Assembly (NCBI GenBank): GCA_021795275.1
Contig: JAJYPO010000034.1
Coordinates: 1 to 15,839, forward strand
Source: Nitrospirota bacterium
Lineage (GTDB): Bacteria > Nitrospirota_A > Leptospirillia > Leptospirillales > Leptospirillaceae
Reading direction: 5' to 3'
DNA: 15,839 bases
A model generated the notes under the pieces. That model made no database searches, had not been told where the DNA came from, and was given only the letters and a program-made list of their open reading frames with translations. Both the position numbers and the translations under genes were made by a program. The stretch's first letter is position 1, and the number at the start of each line of letters is the position of its first letter. Positions 1-6,738 of the stretch are shown here, one piece after another.

Positions 1-1
1 C

Positions 2-352
2 GATCTGTTTGGAATCTGTCTAGGACACCAGCTGCTGGCCCGGGCGGTGGGAGGGCGGACTTACAAACTGCCTTTCGGCCATCACGGGGTCAACCATCCC
101 GTTTTCGACCGACTGACAGGAAAGGTCCTGATCACTTCACAGAACCATAACTATGCCGTGGATGCTGATACGCTGCCCTCGGGCGCGACAAAGACCTTCG
201 AAAGCCTCTATGACCGATCCCTCGAAGGACTGTGGTTTCGAGAAAGCCGCATCTATTCCGTCCAGTTTCATCCTGAAGCCGCTCCGGGTCCCCATGACGC
301 CCGGAGCGTCTTCAGCTCCTTTTTAAACATGATGTCCGGGAAGAACCCGTGA
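2..352 (+). CDS. carA: Carbamoyl-phosphate synthase small subunit, C-terminal part (5' end outside window)
   Basis: This is the glutamine amidotransferase half of carbamoyl-phosphate synthase. It hydrolyses glutamine and passes ammonia to CarB for pyrimidine and arginine synthesis in the cytoplasm. The frame is open from base 2, so the gene begins upstream of the window. The first visible residues, [13 protein letters not shown], hold the nucleophile cysteine of class I (triad) amidotransferases. They are followed by [10 protein letters not shown] and [11 protein letters not shown], which are CarA signatures. The other two triad residues are the His and Glu of QFHPEA near the C-terminus. The TGA stop at 350-352 overlaps the GTG start of the next gene (GTGA), indicating translational coupling. 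Only about 116 residues are visible. Identity is firm; everything upstream is unknown. Confidence 0.95.
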   Translation, partial: DLFGICLGHQLLARAVGGRTYKLPFGHHGVNHPVFDRLTGKVLITSQNHNYAVDADTLPSGATKTFESLYDRSLEGLWFRESRIYSVQFHPEAAPGPHDARSVFSSFLNMMSGKNP

Positions 353-1347
353 ACTCCGGGGGAATCCCGGACCTGTCCGGAATCCGGGATGAGAGGGACC
401 GCCTTCGCGTCTCGGAAGGCTATGAGGCACTCCGCTCCTGTTGCGCCTGTCCACGTCATTGCGGCGTGAACAGGCTGGAGGGGGAGACTGGCACTTGCCG
501 AACGGGATTTTTCGCCCGCCTTTCCGCCGCGAACCTCCACTTTGGAGAGGAGCCCTGTCTGACGGGAACCGGAGGGTCCGGGACTGTTTTTTTTGCTTAT
601 TGCAACCTGGCGTGCGACTATTGTCAGAATTTCCCTCTCAGTGCCTACGGCTACGGTCGGGAGGTCACTCCTGAAGAACTCAAGGACATCTTCCTGTCGC
701 TTCAAATCCGGGGAGCCCACAATATCAATCTGGTGACGCCGAGCCATGTCGTTCCCCAGATTCTTCATGGGCTGGTCCTTGCCCGGCAGGAGGGCCTCTC
801 CCTTCCTGTCGTCTATAATTCGAACGGGTATGACGCTCCGTCCATGATCGCGCTTCTCGATGGACTGGTCGATGTCTATCTCCCGGACATGAAATACTCT
901 GACGACCGAAGGGCCCTTCGCTATTCGAAAGCCCCTTCATACGTGAGGATCAACCGTGAGGCCGTCCGTCTCATGGCGCGACAGGTGGGGCCGCTTCAGC
1001 TCGATGGGGAGGGACTGGCCAAGAAAGGGCTGCTCATCCGTCATCTGCTGTTGCCGGAAGGGATCTCTGGATTTCCCGAAACAGCCCGTTTCATTCGGGA
1101 GAGCCTTGGTTCCGCTACGGCTCTCTCCCTGATGGCCCAGTACTTTCCAGCCCATCGTGCCTCCCGTGGAGGAGCGCTGTCACGGAAAATCTCTCCACGG
1201 GAATATGGAGACGGACTCGAGACCCTTTTTTCGGAGGGGCTTCTCGAGGGATATGTGCAGGAATACGAGGGGGACGGGGACGACCTGTCCGAATCAACAG
1301 AGCAGGAGACATTGTGCCAAGAAGAGAGGATCTTCACCACATTCTGA
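349..1347 (+). CDS. Radical SAM protein of the PflX/COG1313 type (putative pyruvate-formate-lyase-activating-enzyme-like)
   Basis: This 332-residue protein has the radical SAM cluster motif CxxxCxxC (C85, C89, C92 in [11 protein letters not shown]), which binds a 4Fe-4S cluster and cleaves S-adenosylmethionine. An N-terminal cysteine cluster precedes it (C31, C32, C34, C38, C50 in [20 protein letters not shown]). The order CPRx[48 protein letters not shown] matches COG1313 proteins often labelled PflX. These have no well-established substrate, so the activase label is only an analogy. The GTG start overlaps the carA stop by 4 bp, and the C-terminus overlaps carB by 34 bp, so the gene is embedded in the car operon. 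A GGAAG sequence 6 nt upstream is a weak ribosome-binding site; coupling to carA is more likely. Family assignment is confident; substrate is unknown. Confidence 0.88.
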   Translation: MNSGGIPDLSGIRDERDRLRVSEGYEALRSCCACPRHCGVNRLEGETGTCRTGFFARLSAANLHFGEEPCLTGTGGSGTVFFAYCNLACDYCQNFPLSAYGYGREVTPEELKDIFLSLQIRGAHNINLVTPSHVVPQILHGLVLARQEGLSLPVVYNSNGYDAPSMIALLDGLVDVYLPDMKYSDDRRALRYSKAPSYVRINREAVRLMARQVGPLQLDGEGLAKKGLLIRHLLLPEGISGFPETARFIRESLGSATALSLMAQYFPAHRASRGGALSRKISPREYGDGLETLFSEGLLEGYVQEYEGDGDDLSESTEQETLCQEERIFTTF

Positions 1348-4300
1348 TAGTCGGAAGCGGTCCGATCGTGATCGGTCAGGCCGGTGAGTTCGACTATTCG
1401 GGAACGCAGGCACTCAAGGTTCTCAAAGAAGAGGGATATCGCGTCTCTCTTGTCAACTCCAATCCGGCCACGATCATGACCGATCCGGACCTGTCCGACT
1501 CCATCTACATGGTCCCTCTGACTGTGGAAAAGGTGGCCGAGGTCCTGCGCCGGGAGCGTCCCGATGCCATTCTGCCGACAATGGGTGGTCAGACGGCCCT
1601 CAATCTGGCGGTCGCACTGGCGAAAGAGGGAACTCTCGACTCGTTGGGGGTCGAACTTCTCGGAACTTCACTCAAGACGATAGAGATGGCTGAAGATCGG
1701 GGCAAGTTCAAGGAGGCGATGGCCAGGATCGGTCTTTCCGTACCCAAGAGCTTCATCGTCAAGTCCTTGGCCGAGGCCCAGGAGGCCCTTGCCGGGCTTT
1801 CCTTTCCGGTCCTGATCCGACCGTCTTTCACCTTGGGGGGGACGGGGCAGTCCGTCGTCTATAATCGTGACGAGTTTTCCCGAGCCGTCCTCTTCGGCAT
1901 CGAACAGAGCCCGATCGGAGAGATTCTTGTAGAGGAATCGCTCCTGGGATGGAAAGAATTCGAGCTGGAGGTCGTTCGTGATTCAAAGGACAACGCGATC
2001 ATTGTCTGTTCAATCGAAAATGTTGATCCCATGGGAGTCCATACGGGAGACAGCATAACCGTCGCTCCGGCAATGACGTTGACCGACAGGGAGTATCAGA
2101 CGCTTCGTGACGCCTCCATCGCGATTCTAAGGGAGGTCGGAGTCGAGACCGGAGGATCCAACGTCCAGTTTGCCGTCAATCCAGCGGATGGCCGGTTCGT
2201 CGTGATCGAGATGAACCCTCGTGTTTCCAGAAGTTCGGCCCTGGCTTCGAAGGCTACGGGATTCCCGATCGCGCGCGTCGCTACGCGCGTTGCCATTGGA
2301 TACACCCTCGATGAGATCGGTAACGAGATCACGGGGAACACCCCCGCCTCCTTCGAGCCCTCCCTCGACTATGTTGTCGTCAAAATTCCCCGATTTCATT
2401 TTGAAAAGTTCCCCCAGTCGGATCGGGTTCTGGGGCCCCAGATGCAGTCGGTGGGGGAGGCCATGGGGATCGGGCACAACTTCAGGGAGGCGCTCCTGAA
2501 GGCCCTTCGCTCCCTCGAGAACGGGACGGATCATCTGATGCCGGAACTTCTACCGGATGACCCGGAGGAAATCGGTCGTATCCTCAAGATCTCGTCCGAC
2601 AGAAGAATCCACCAGATCGCCGAAGCACTTCGGCGCGGGATCCCCGAAGAAATGGTGGCTCTCTGGACGGGGTACGACCGCTGGTTCCTGCGGGAGATCG
2701 GAGAGATAATCGAGCTCGAACGGGCGGTATCCGTCTTTATGGGGGAACCTCTGGCCCTTTTTCCCGACGCTCTTCTCCGGCGTATCAAGGAAAACGGATT
2801 TTCCGACAGGGTCCTCTCCCGTCTCCTCGGGGTGAAAGAGCTGGAGTTTCGCGAGATGCGACTCCGCCGGGGAGTCGAAGCCCGATTCCGGACAGTCGAC
2901 ACCTGCGCCGGAGAGTTCGCCGCCAGAACTCCCTATCTTTATGGAACCTATCAGGGCGCTCCCGAATGGAGGAAGAAAAAGGGGGGGAAGGAGTCTGTCC
3001 TCATTCTGGGATCAGGGCCGAACCGGATCGGACAGGGGGTGGAGTTCGACTATTGTTGCGTCCATGGAGTGATGGCCCTGCGGGAATTGGGTTATGAGGC
3101 TGTGATGATGAACTGCAATCCAGAGACGGTCTCGACAGACTTCAATGTCTCGGACCGGCTCTTCTTCGAGCCACTCACCCTGGAGGATGTCCTGGCGGTC
3201 ATCGACAGGGAACTGCCCAGGGGAGTTGTTGTCCAGTTCGGCGGACAGACCCCTCTCAAGTTGATGAAAAGCCTCCATGACGCGGGAGTTCCCATCCTTG
3301 GAACATCCTGCGAGATGACCGATCTTGCCGAGAACAGGGAACGGTTTCGAGACCTTATCGACCGTCTCGGTCTTTTGCAACCCCGGAGCGGACTGGTATC
3401 CGATCTCGACGATGGGATGGAGGAGATCCGTAGAATCGGATTCCCGGTTCTCGTTCGACCTTCCTATGTTCTTGGAGGGGAGGCCATGGAAATCCTTTAC
3501 GACGAGAAAGACTGGAGCGAGTATAAAAAACGGATTGCCACCATTGATTTTCGCTTTCCCCTCCTGATCGATTCCTTTTTCTCGGATGCCACCGAGGTCG
3601 ATGTGGACGCGATCGGGGATGGTCGGGAAATCGCCATCGGGGGAATCCTGGAGCATATCGAGCAGGCAGGGATCCACTCGGGGGATTCGGCCTGTTTCAT
3701 CCCTCCGAAGACCCTGTCGATGCGAGTCCAAGAGGAAATCGTCCGGCAAACGAAAATTCTTGGAGAGGCACTTGGCGTAACCGGTCTTATGAATATCCAG
3801 TTTGCTGTTCAAAATGAAACAGTCTATATTCTAGAAGTCAATCCACGGGCTTCGAGAACTGTACCCTTCACTTCAAAGGCGATCGGATTCTCTCTGCCAA
3901 AGGCCGCAATGCGGATTATGATGGGTGAGTCTCTCTCAAGCCTGGGACTGTCTGGAAGAACGATTCCCGTCCTGCCCTACACTTCGGTCAAGGAGGCGGT
4001 CTTCCCTTTCCGGCGATTTAAGGGAGTCGATACCCTTCTGAGCCCCGAGATGAAATCGACGGGTGAAGTGATGGGGATTTCCCGGGATTTCGGGGGGGCT
4101 TTCAGGGACGCACAAATCGCTTCGGGCATGGATCTCCCAGTCACGGGAACTGTCTTCGTGAGCGTGAGTGACCGGGACAAGGAGGAGGCTGTTAGGGTGT
4201 CGCGCGACTTGGTGTCGCTCGGTTTTGATCTTGTCGCGACGGAAGGCACTGCGCGTCGTCTGGAGGGAGAGGGCATACAGACTCGGAAAGTCAACAAGGT

Positions 4301-4559
4301 AAAAGAGGGCCGTCCCCATATCGTCGATCTCATCAAGGACGGGAAGGTCCAGCTGGTCATCAATACCGTTTCAGGAAAGCAGGCGCAAAAGGACTCCCTC
4401 TCTATCCGGCAGGAAACTCTCCTTCGAAATATTCCTTACTACACGACTATCGAAGGTGCGAAAGCCCTCGTTATCGCCCTTCAGACCAAGGGAACCCCGG
4501 ACTCCTTGCGCTCTCTTCAGGAGCTTCATCGTTCTATTGTTCTCCCAGAAAAGGCTTGA
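1314..4559 (+). CDS. carB: Carbamoyl-phosphate synthase large subunit
   Basis: CarB makes carbamoyl phosphate from bicarbonate, ammonia and two ATP, using ammonia channelled from CarA. At 1081 residues it has the usual full length. It shows the duplicated architecture: a first ATP-grasp half beginning [23 protein letters not shown], and a second beginning near residue 562 with [20 protein letters not shown]. Each half carries its own [15 protein letters not shown] or [15 protein letters not shown] metal/ATP site. The last ~140 residues form the MGS-like allosteric domain ([10 protein letters not shown], then NTVSGK). The GTG start at 1314 is chosen because [14 protein letters not shown] aligns with the N-terminus of the E. 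coli enzyme, and AGGAG lies 5 nt upstream. It overlaps the preceding radical SAM gene by 34 bp. A G7 run at 2981-2987 falls in the linker between the two halves. Confidence 0.98.
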   Translation: MPRREDLHHILIVGSGPIVIGQAGEFDYSGTQALKVLKEEGYRVSLVNSNPATIMTDPDLSDSIYMVPLTVEKVAEVLRRERPDAILPTMGGQTALNLAVALAKEGTLDSLGVELLGTSLKTIEMAEDRGKFKEAMARIGLSVPKSFIVKSLAEAQEALAGLSFPVLIRPSFTLGGTGQSVVYNRDEFSRAVLFGIEQSPIGEILVEESLLGWKEFELEVVRDSKDNAIIVCSIENVDPMGVHTGDSITVAPAMTLTDREYQTLRDASIAILREVGVETGGSNVQFAVNPADGRFVVIEMNPRVSRSSALASKATGFPIARVATRVAIGYTLDEIGNEITGNTPASFEPSLDYVVVKIPRFHFEKFPQSDRVLGPQMQSVGEAMGIGHNFREALLKALRSLENGTDHLMPELLPDDPEEIGRILKISSDRRIHQIAEALRRGIPEEMVALWTGYDRWFLREIGEIIELERAVSVFMGEPLALFPDALLRRIKENGFSDRVLSRLLGVKELEFREMRLRRGVEARFRTVDTCAGEFAARTPYLYGTYQGAPEWRKKKGGKESVLILGSGPNRIGQGVEFDYCCVHGVMALRELGYEAVMMNCNPETVSTDFNVSDRLFFEPLTLEDVLAVIDRELPRGVVVQFGGQTPLKLMKSLHDAGVPILGTSCEMTDLAENRERFRDLIDRLGLLQPRSGLVSDLDDGMEEIRRIGFPVLVRPSYVLGGEAMEILYDEKDWSEYKKRIATIDFRFPLLIDSFFSDATEVDVDAIGDGREIAIGGILEHIEQAGIHSGDSACFIPPKTLSMRVQEEIVRQTKILGEALGVTGLMNIQFAVQNETVYILEVNPRASRTVPFTSKAIGFSLPKAAMRIMMGESLSSLGLSGRTIPVLPYTSVKEAVFPFRRFKGVDTLLSPEMKSTGEVMGISRDFGGAFRDAQIASGMDLPVTGTVFVSVSDRDKEEAVRVSRDLVSLGFDLVATEGTARRLEGEGIQTRKVNKVKEGRPHIVDLIKDGKVQLVINTVSGKQAQKDSLSIRQETLLRNIPYYTTIEGAKALVIALQTKGTPDSLRSLQELHRSIVLPEKA

Positions 4560-4621
4560 GCTCCATTCGAACTTTGGCTAAGCTCAAATAAGAGGAGATC
4601 TTGAGTCGGATGTCTCGAATG
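4556..4621 (+). promoter_or_regulatory. Overlapping inverted repeats between carB and greA (possible mRNA structure)
   Basis: TTGAGCT (4556-4562, across the carB stop) is the perfect complement of AGCTCAA (4581-4587). A second TTGAG at 4601-4605 could compete for the same partner. CATTCGA (4564-4570), in the loop of the first hairpin, is the complement of TCGAATG (4615-4621), just before the greA ribosome-binding site. The pairings are mutually exclusive or form a pseudoknot. No T-tract follows, so this is not an intrinsic terminator. It may be a structured linker that tunes greA translation, or chance. Confidence 0.25.
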
Positions 4622-4641
4622 AAAGGGAAGGAGGAGCCTTG

Positions 4642-5118
4642 ATGAACCAAACGCCCATGACACGGGAAGGATATACCCGTCTCCAGGAGGAACTGGACCG
4701 CCTGAAGAAAGTGGAGCGTGCGAAAAATATTCAGGATATCGCCGAAGCGAGAGCTCACGGAGATCTCTCTGAAAATGCCGAATACCATGCGGCCAAGGAA
4801 AAGCAGTCTTTTATCGAGGGTCGGATCAAAGAGCTCGAGGCCAAGCTTTCTTCCGCAATCGTCGTATCTGCGGCGCATCAGGACCGGGAAAGGGTCACCT
4901 TCGGGGCAACTGTTTCATTAAGAAACGGTTCTACTGGAGAAGAAAAGATCTACACGATCGTCGGCCAGGAAGAGGTGGACCTGAAGCGCGGAAGGATTTC
5001 GGTTGCATCCCCGGTCGGAAAGGCGCTGGTGGGAAGAAAGGTTGGGGAATCGGTTCTGATCCGTATTCCGGCTGGGGAAATAGAGTATGAAGTCTGCAAT
5101 ATCGTCTATGGAGAATGA
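4642..5118 (+). CDS. greA: Transcription elongation factor GreA
   Basis: GreA enters the RNA polymerase secondary channel and stimulates cleavage of backtracked transcripts. The ATG at 4642 is preferred over the adjacent TTG at 4639: AAGGAGGAG ends 5 nt before it, and it gives a 158-residue protein identical in length to E. coli GreA. With this start the catalytic tip residues fall at D41 and E44 (ARAHGDLSENAEYHAAKEKQ), the same numbers as in E. coli. The N-terminal coiled coil (about residues 1-75) is followed by the FKBP-like C-terminal domain (VTFGATVSL, SPVGKALVGRKVGE). The gene follows carB by 82 bp with no terminator between, so co-transcription with the car genes is likely. Confidence 0.97.
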   Translation: MNQTPMTREGYTRLQEELDRLKKVERAKNIQDIAEARAHGDLSENAEYHAAKEKQSFIEGRIKELEAKLSSAIVVSAAHQDRERVTFGATVSLRNGSTGEEKIYTIVGQEEVDLKRGRISVASPVGKALVGRKVGESVLIRIPAGEIEYEVCNIVYGE

Positions 5119-5142
5119 GGTCTTTGAGGAGGGTTTTTTCTC

Positions 5143-5265
5143 TTGAACGCCAAAAAAATTCTGACCCTCGTCCTTTTTTTCCTTGTTGTCCTGATTCCCG
5201 CTTTTTTTGTTTTTGGAATCTTTTTCTTCGGCCCGGAGCTATCCCATATTCTTGTAGGTTTATAA
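5143..5265 (+). CDS. Putative 40-residue membrane peptide or truncated gene remnant
   Basis: A short frame begins at TTG 5143 and ends at TAA 5263-5265. It is preceded by GAGGAGG (5127-5133), about 9 nt from the start. The peptide begins MNAKKILTLVLFFLVVLIPA and continues with a Phe-rich stretch, FFVFGIFFFGPELSHILVGL. This is a short lysine-containing N-terminus plus one long hydrophobic helix, as in a small inner-membrane protein or an uncleaved signal anchor. It follows greA by 24 bp. It may be a true small protein or the surviving N-terminus of a membrane protein whose remainder was lost, since the following DNA is AT-rich and noncoding in appearance. The TTG start and T-rich composition make chance possible. 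I do not recognise a family. Confidence 0.4.
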   Translation: MNAKKILTLVLFFLVVLIPAFFVFGIFFFGPELSHILVGL

Positions 5266-5410
5266 AAGTGTTTCAGTATGAAAATTTCTTTTTCGTGTGT
5301 TTCGATTTGAGACGTTTTACAAATAAAAGAAGAAGGTCTATCCGAGGACCTGAAGGATTCGTTTTAAGATTTGTATTACTTCATAAAGCTATATGAAATT
5401 ATTTCCATTT
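5266..5410. other. AT-rich noncoding stretch with a dyad
   Basis: No convincing gene is seen between the small ORF and the sigma-54 promoter. The DNA is clearly more AT-rich than its surroundings. The one structured element is a dyad, AGGTC-N8-GACCT (5334-5351), centred about 96 bp upstream of the predicted start of transcription of the zinc-ribbon gene. That is the usual distance for an activator site of a sigma-54 promoter. Its sequence differs from the dyad upstream of glnA, so a shared activator is not shown. Confidence 0.4.
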
Positions 5411-5427
5411 TTGGCATTCATCTTGCA
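5411..5427 (+). promoter_or_regulatory. Sigma-54 (-24/-12) promoter of the zinc-ribbon gene
   Basis: TTGGCA (5411-5416) and TTGCA (5423-5427) match the -24 and -12 elements of RpoN promoters, with the required GG-N10-GC spacing (GG 5413-5414, GC 5425-5426). Only the two less conserved positions after TTGGCA deviate from TTGGCACG-N4-TTGCA. Transcription should begin near 5438, giving a leader of about 46 nt to the ATG at 5484. Such a promoter needs an ATP-dependent enhancer-binding protein; one is encoded at 11566-13179. Confidence 0.75.
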
Positions 5428-5483
5428 CTCTATTTAGCTATGTCGCAGGGATGAACCTCATCTCGGGACGAAGGAGGAGTGAG

Positions 5484-5681
5484 ATGGATTGCCAGCGTTG
5501 TCACGGGAAAATGATCGAGGAAGAGTTCAGTGACATCAAGGATGATTCGGGATATTTGAACTTTCGCGGGTGGCGCTGCCTCCTCTGCGGAGAGATCGTG
5601 GATTCCGTCATCCTGTCAAACAGGATGAACCGACCTTCACCGATTGTGAGTCGAAACAGAAAGATCATGGCGTACCACTAA
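5484..5681 (+). CDS. Small zinc-ribbon protein (65 aa), unknown function
   Basis: The ATG at 5484 lies 6 nt after a perfect AAGGAGG (5471-5477). The 65-residue product has two CxxC knuckles, CQRC near the N-terminus and CLLCGEIVD in the middle, separated by EEEFSDIKDDSGYLNFRGWR. This is the layout of a treble-clef or zinc-ribbon metal site. The C-terminal third (NRMNRPSPIVSRNRK) is basic. Short proteins of this pattern (RCxGxM, then D..G, then GWRC..CGE) occur in several environmental bacterial lineages as uncharacterised genes, as I recall. The sigma-54 promoter directly upstream argues that expression is conditional. Binding to nucleic acid or to a protein partner is possible, but nothing in the sequence decides it. 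Confidence 0.85.
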   Translation: MDCQRCHGKMIEEEFSDIKDDSGYLNFRGWRCLLCGEIVDSVILSNRMNRPSPIVSRNRKIMAYH

Positions 5682-5697
5682 ATTGAATTGCTCGAAA

Positions 5698-5747
5698 CCG
5701 GCGGGACTTTTTCTCCTGCCGGGTGCATTCATCGGGGAGACTCCCCG
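5698..5747 (+). other. Two consecutive hairpins between the zinc-ribbon gene and the Fe-S carrier gene
   Basis: CCGGCGGGA (5698-5706) pairs with TCCTGCCGG (5714-5722), nine pairs with one G-U, around a T-rich loop. CGGGGA (5733-5738) pairs with TCCCCG (5742-5747). Neither is followed by a T-tract, so they are not standard intrinsic terminators. They may shape the leader of the downstream gene, whose ribosome-binding site begins about 20 nt later. Confidence 0.4.
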
Positions 5748-5781
5748 TTGTACATATCTATTCCCCAGGAGGATCGATACG

Positions 5782-6105
5782 ATGATTACAATGAGTGAAA
5801 AAGCGGTCGAAAAGGTTAACGAGTACCTGAAGTCTGAGAACAAGGAAGGATATGGTCTTCGCGTCTATGTGTCCGGTGGCGGATGTCACGGTTTCCAATA
5901 CGGCATGTCTTTCGAGGAAGCTCCGGGCGAGATGGACCAGATCGTCGAGGAGGCCGGGGTGAAACTCTTCATCGATGCCCAGAGTTACCCCCTCCTTTCC
6001 GGAGCGACGGTGGACTATGTCGAAAACCTTTACGGATCGGGTTTTGCCATCAAGAACCCGAATGCCAAGTCTTCCTGCGGATGCGGAAGCTCTTTTTCCG
6101 TCTGA
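5782..6105 (+). CDS. A-type iron-sulfur carrier protein (IscA/ErpA family)
   Basis: A-type carriers receive Fe-S clusters from a scaffold and deliver them to apo-enzymes. The 107-residue product has the three invariant ligands: C35 in GGGCHGFQY and C99/C101 in SSCGCGSSFSV at the C-terminus. VDYVENLYGSGFAIKNPNAK is the standard lead-in to the last pair. The ATG at 5782 (MITMSEKAV) has CAGGAGGA upstream at suitable spacing and gives the usual family length. The in-frame ATG at 5683 would add 33 residues that resemble no family member and is rejected. The gene is not next to iscS or iscU here, so the choice between ErpA and IscA cannot be made. A strong terminator follows at 6134-6170. Confidence 0.93.
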   Translation: MITMSEKAVEKVNEYLKSENKEGYGLRVYVSGGGCHGFQYGMSFEEAPGEMDQIVEEAGVKLFIDAQSYPLLSGATVDYVENLYGSGFAIKNPNAKSSCGCGSSFSV

Positions 6106-6734
6106 CCGTCGGAATACGTTCGCGCCCTCTGTCGCGAGGCCCCGTCCAAGGATGGGGTCTCGTTTTTTTTGTTTTTTTCCTGGGATTTCTGACCCTTTTC
6201 CCTTTCGCGGACGCGCGGGCGGTTCCTCCTGCCTTTTGTCCCCCGATTGTTACCCTGGTCGGATATGTGGAGCGTCACAGCCGTCCGTCTCAGCCCTTAC
6301 CGGTGGCTCTGCGGATCGGACGAGCCCTTCTTGAAGCCTCCCGAAAAGCCCGTCTCCCCCTTTATCTCCTTGTCGCCCTCGCCCAGGAAGAGTCCTCCTT
6401 TAATCCCGAAGCTGTCAACGACGCCTCCCAGGATTACGGACTATTCCAAATTCATTATCCCTTCTGGAAAAAATATTTCAGAAAACGGGTAGGAGGAAAC
6501 GATCTGCGAATGCGAAGATCCGATATCATGGGAGTCGAGGTAAACGCTCAAATGGCCGCAGACATTCTGTCCTATGATCTGAAACTCTCCGGTGGGGATG
6601 TGGTCCAGATGCTTGGCAGGTACTCCGGCAGGACCGGCCACGCCCATGATAATTATATCCGGAACATTCTTCGTTACAGTCTTTTATTCAAAAGATTTGA
6701 AAGCCTGGAGCATGGGCCTTGTCCGCCATCCTGA
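6081..6734 (+). CDS. Exported lytic transglycosylase (SLT/IagB-like lysozyme fold)
   Basis: Lytic transglycosylases cleave the glycan strands of peptidoglycan in the periplasm. The core QEESSFNPEAV contains the catalytic glutamate (E104 by likely alignment), and SQDYGLFQIHYPFW is the second conserved block. This form resembles the small IagB/VirB1-like enzymes linked to envelope-spanning machines. The frame from ATG 6081 gives 217 residues: an Arg-rich n-region of about 25 residues, a Phe-rich hydrophobic core (VFFVFFLGFLTLFPF) and an ADA cleavage site near residue 45. The start is uncertain. There is no Shine-Dalgarno sequence at 6081, the start overlaps the preceding gene by 25 bp, and a terminator lies inside the signal-peptide codons. 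ATG 6152 would give a shorter, more typical signal peptide if the T8/T7 tracts were one base shorter. The 3' end is 4 bp from the converging cyclase gene. Confidence 0.82.
   Translation: MRKLFFRLTVGIRSRPLSRGPVQGWGLVFFVFFLGFLTLFPFADARAVPPAFCPPIVTLVGYVERHSRPSQPLPVALRIGRALLEASRKARLPLYLLVALAQEESSFNPEAVNDASQDYGLFQIHYPFWKKYFRKRVGGNDLRMRRSDIMGVEVNAQMAADILSYDLKLSGGDVVQMLGRYSGRTGHAHDNYIRNILRYSLLFKRFESLEHGPCPPS
6134..6170 (+). terminator. Strong intrinsic terminator of the Fe-S carrier gene, inside the next ORF
   Basis: CGAGGCCCCGTCC (6135-6147) pairs with GGATGGGGTCTCG (6150-6162) over about 12 pairs including two G-U, with a tight CAAG tip. T8 follows directly (6163-6170), then one G and T7. It begins 29 nt after the stop of the Fe-S carrier gene. 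It lies entirely within the predicted signal-peptide codons of the transglycosylase gene that starts at 6081. Confidence 0.85.
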
Positions 6735-6738
6735 AAAG

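Noticed and set aside
3012..3812. Minus-strand open frame of 266 codons inside carB
   Set aside because: It is antisense to the conserved second ATP-grasp half of CarB and shows no recognisable domain.
5115..5396. Plus-strand open frame of 93 codons after greA
   Set aside because: It is Phe/Arg-rich with no domain. The overlapping 40-codon frame at 5143 has the better ribosome-binding context and a coherent hydrophobic helix.
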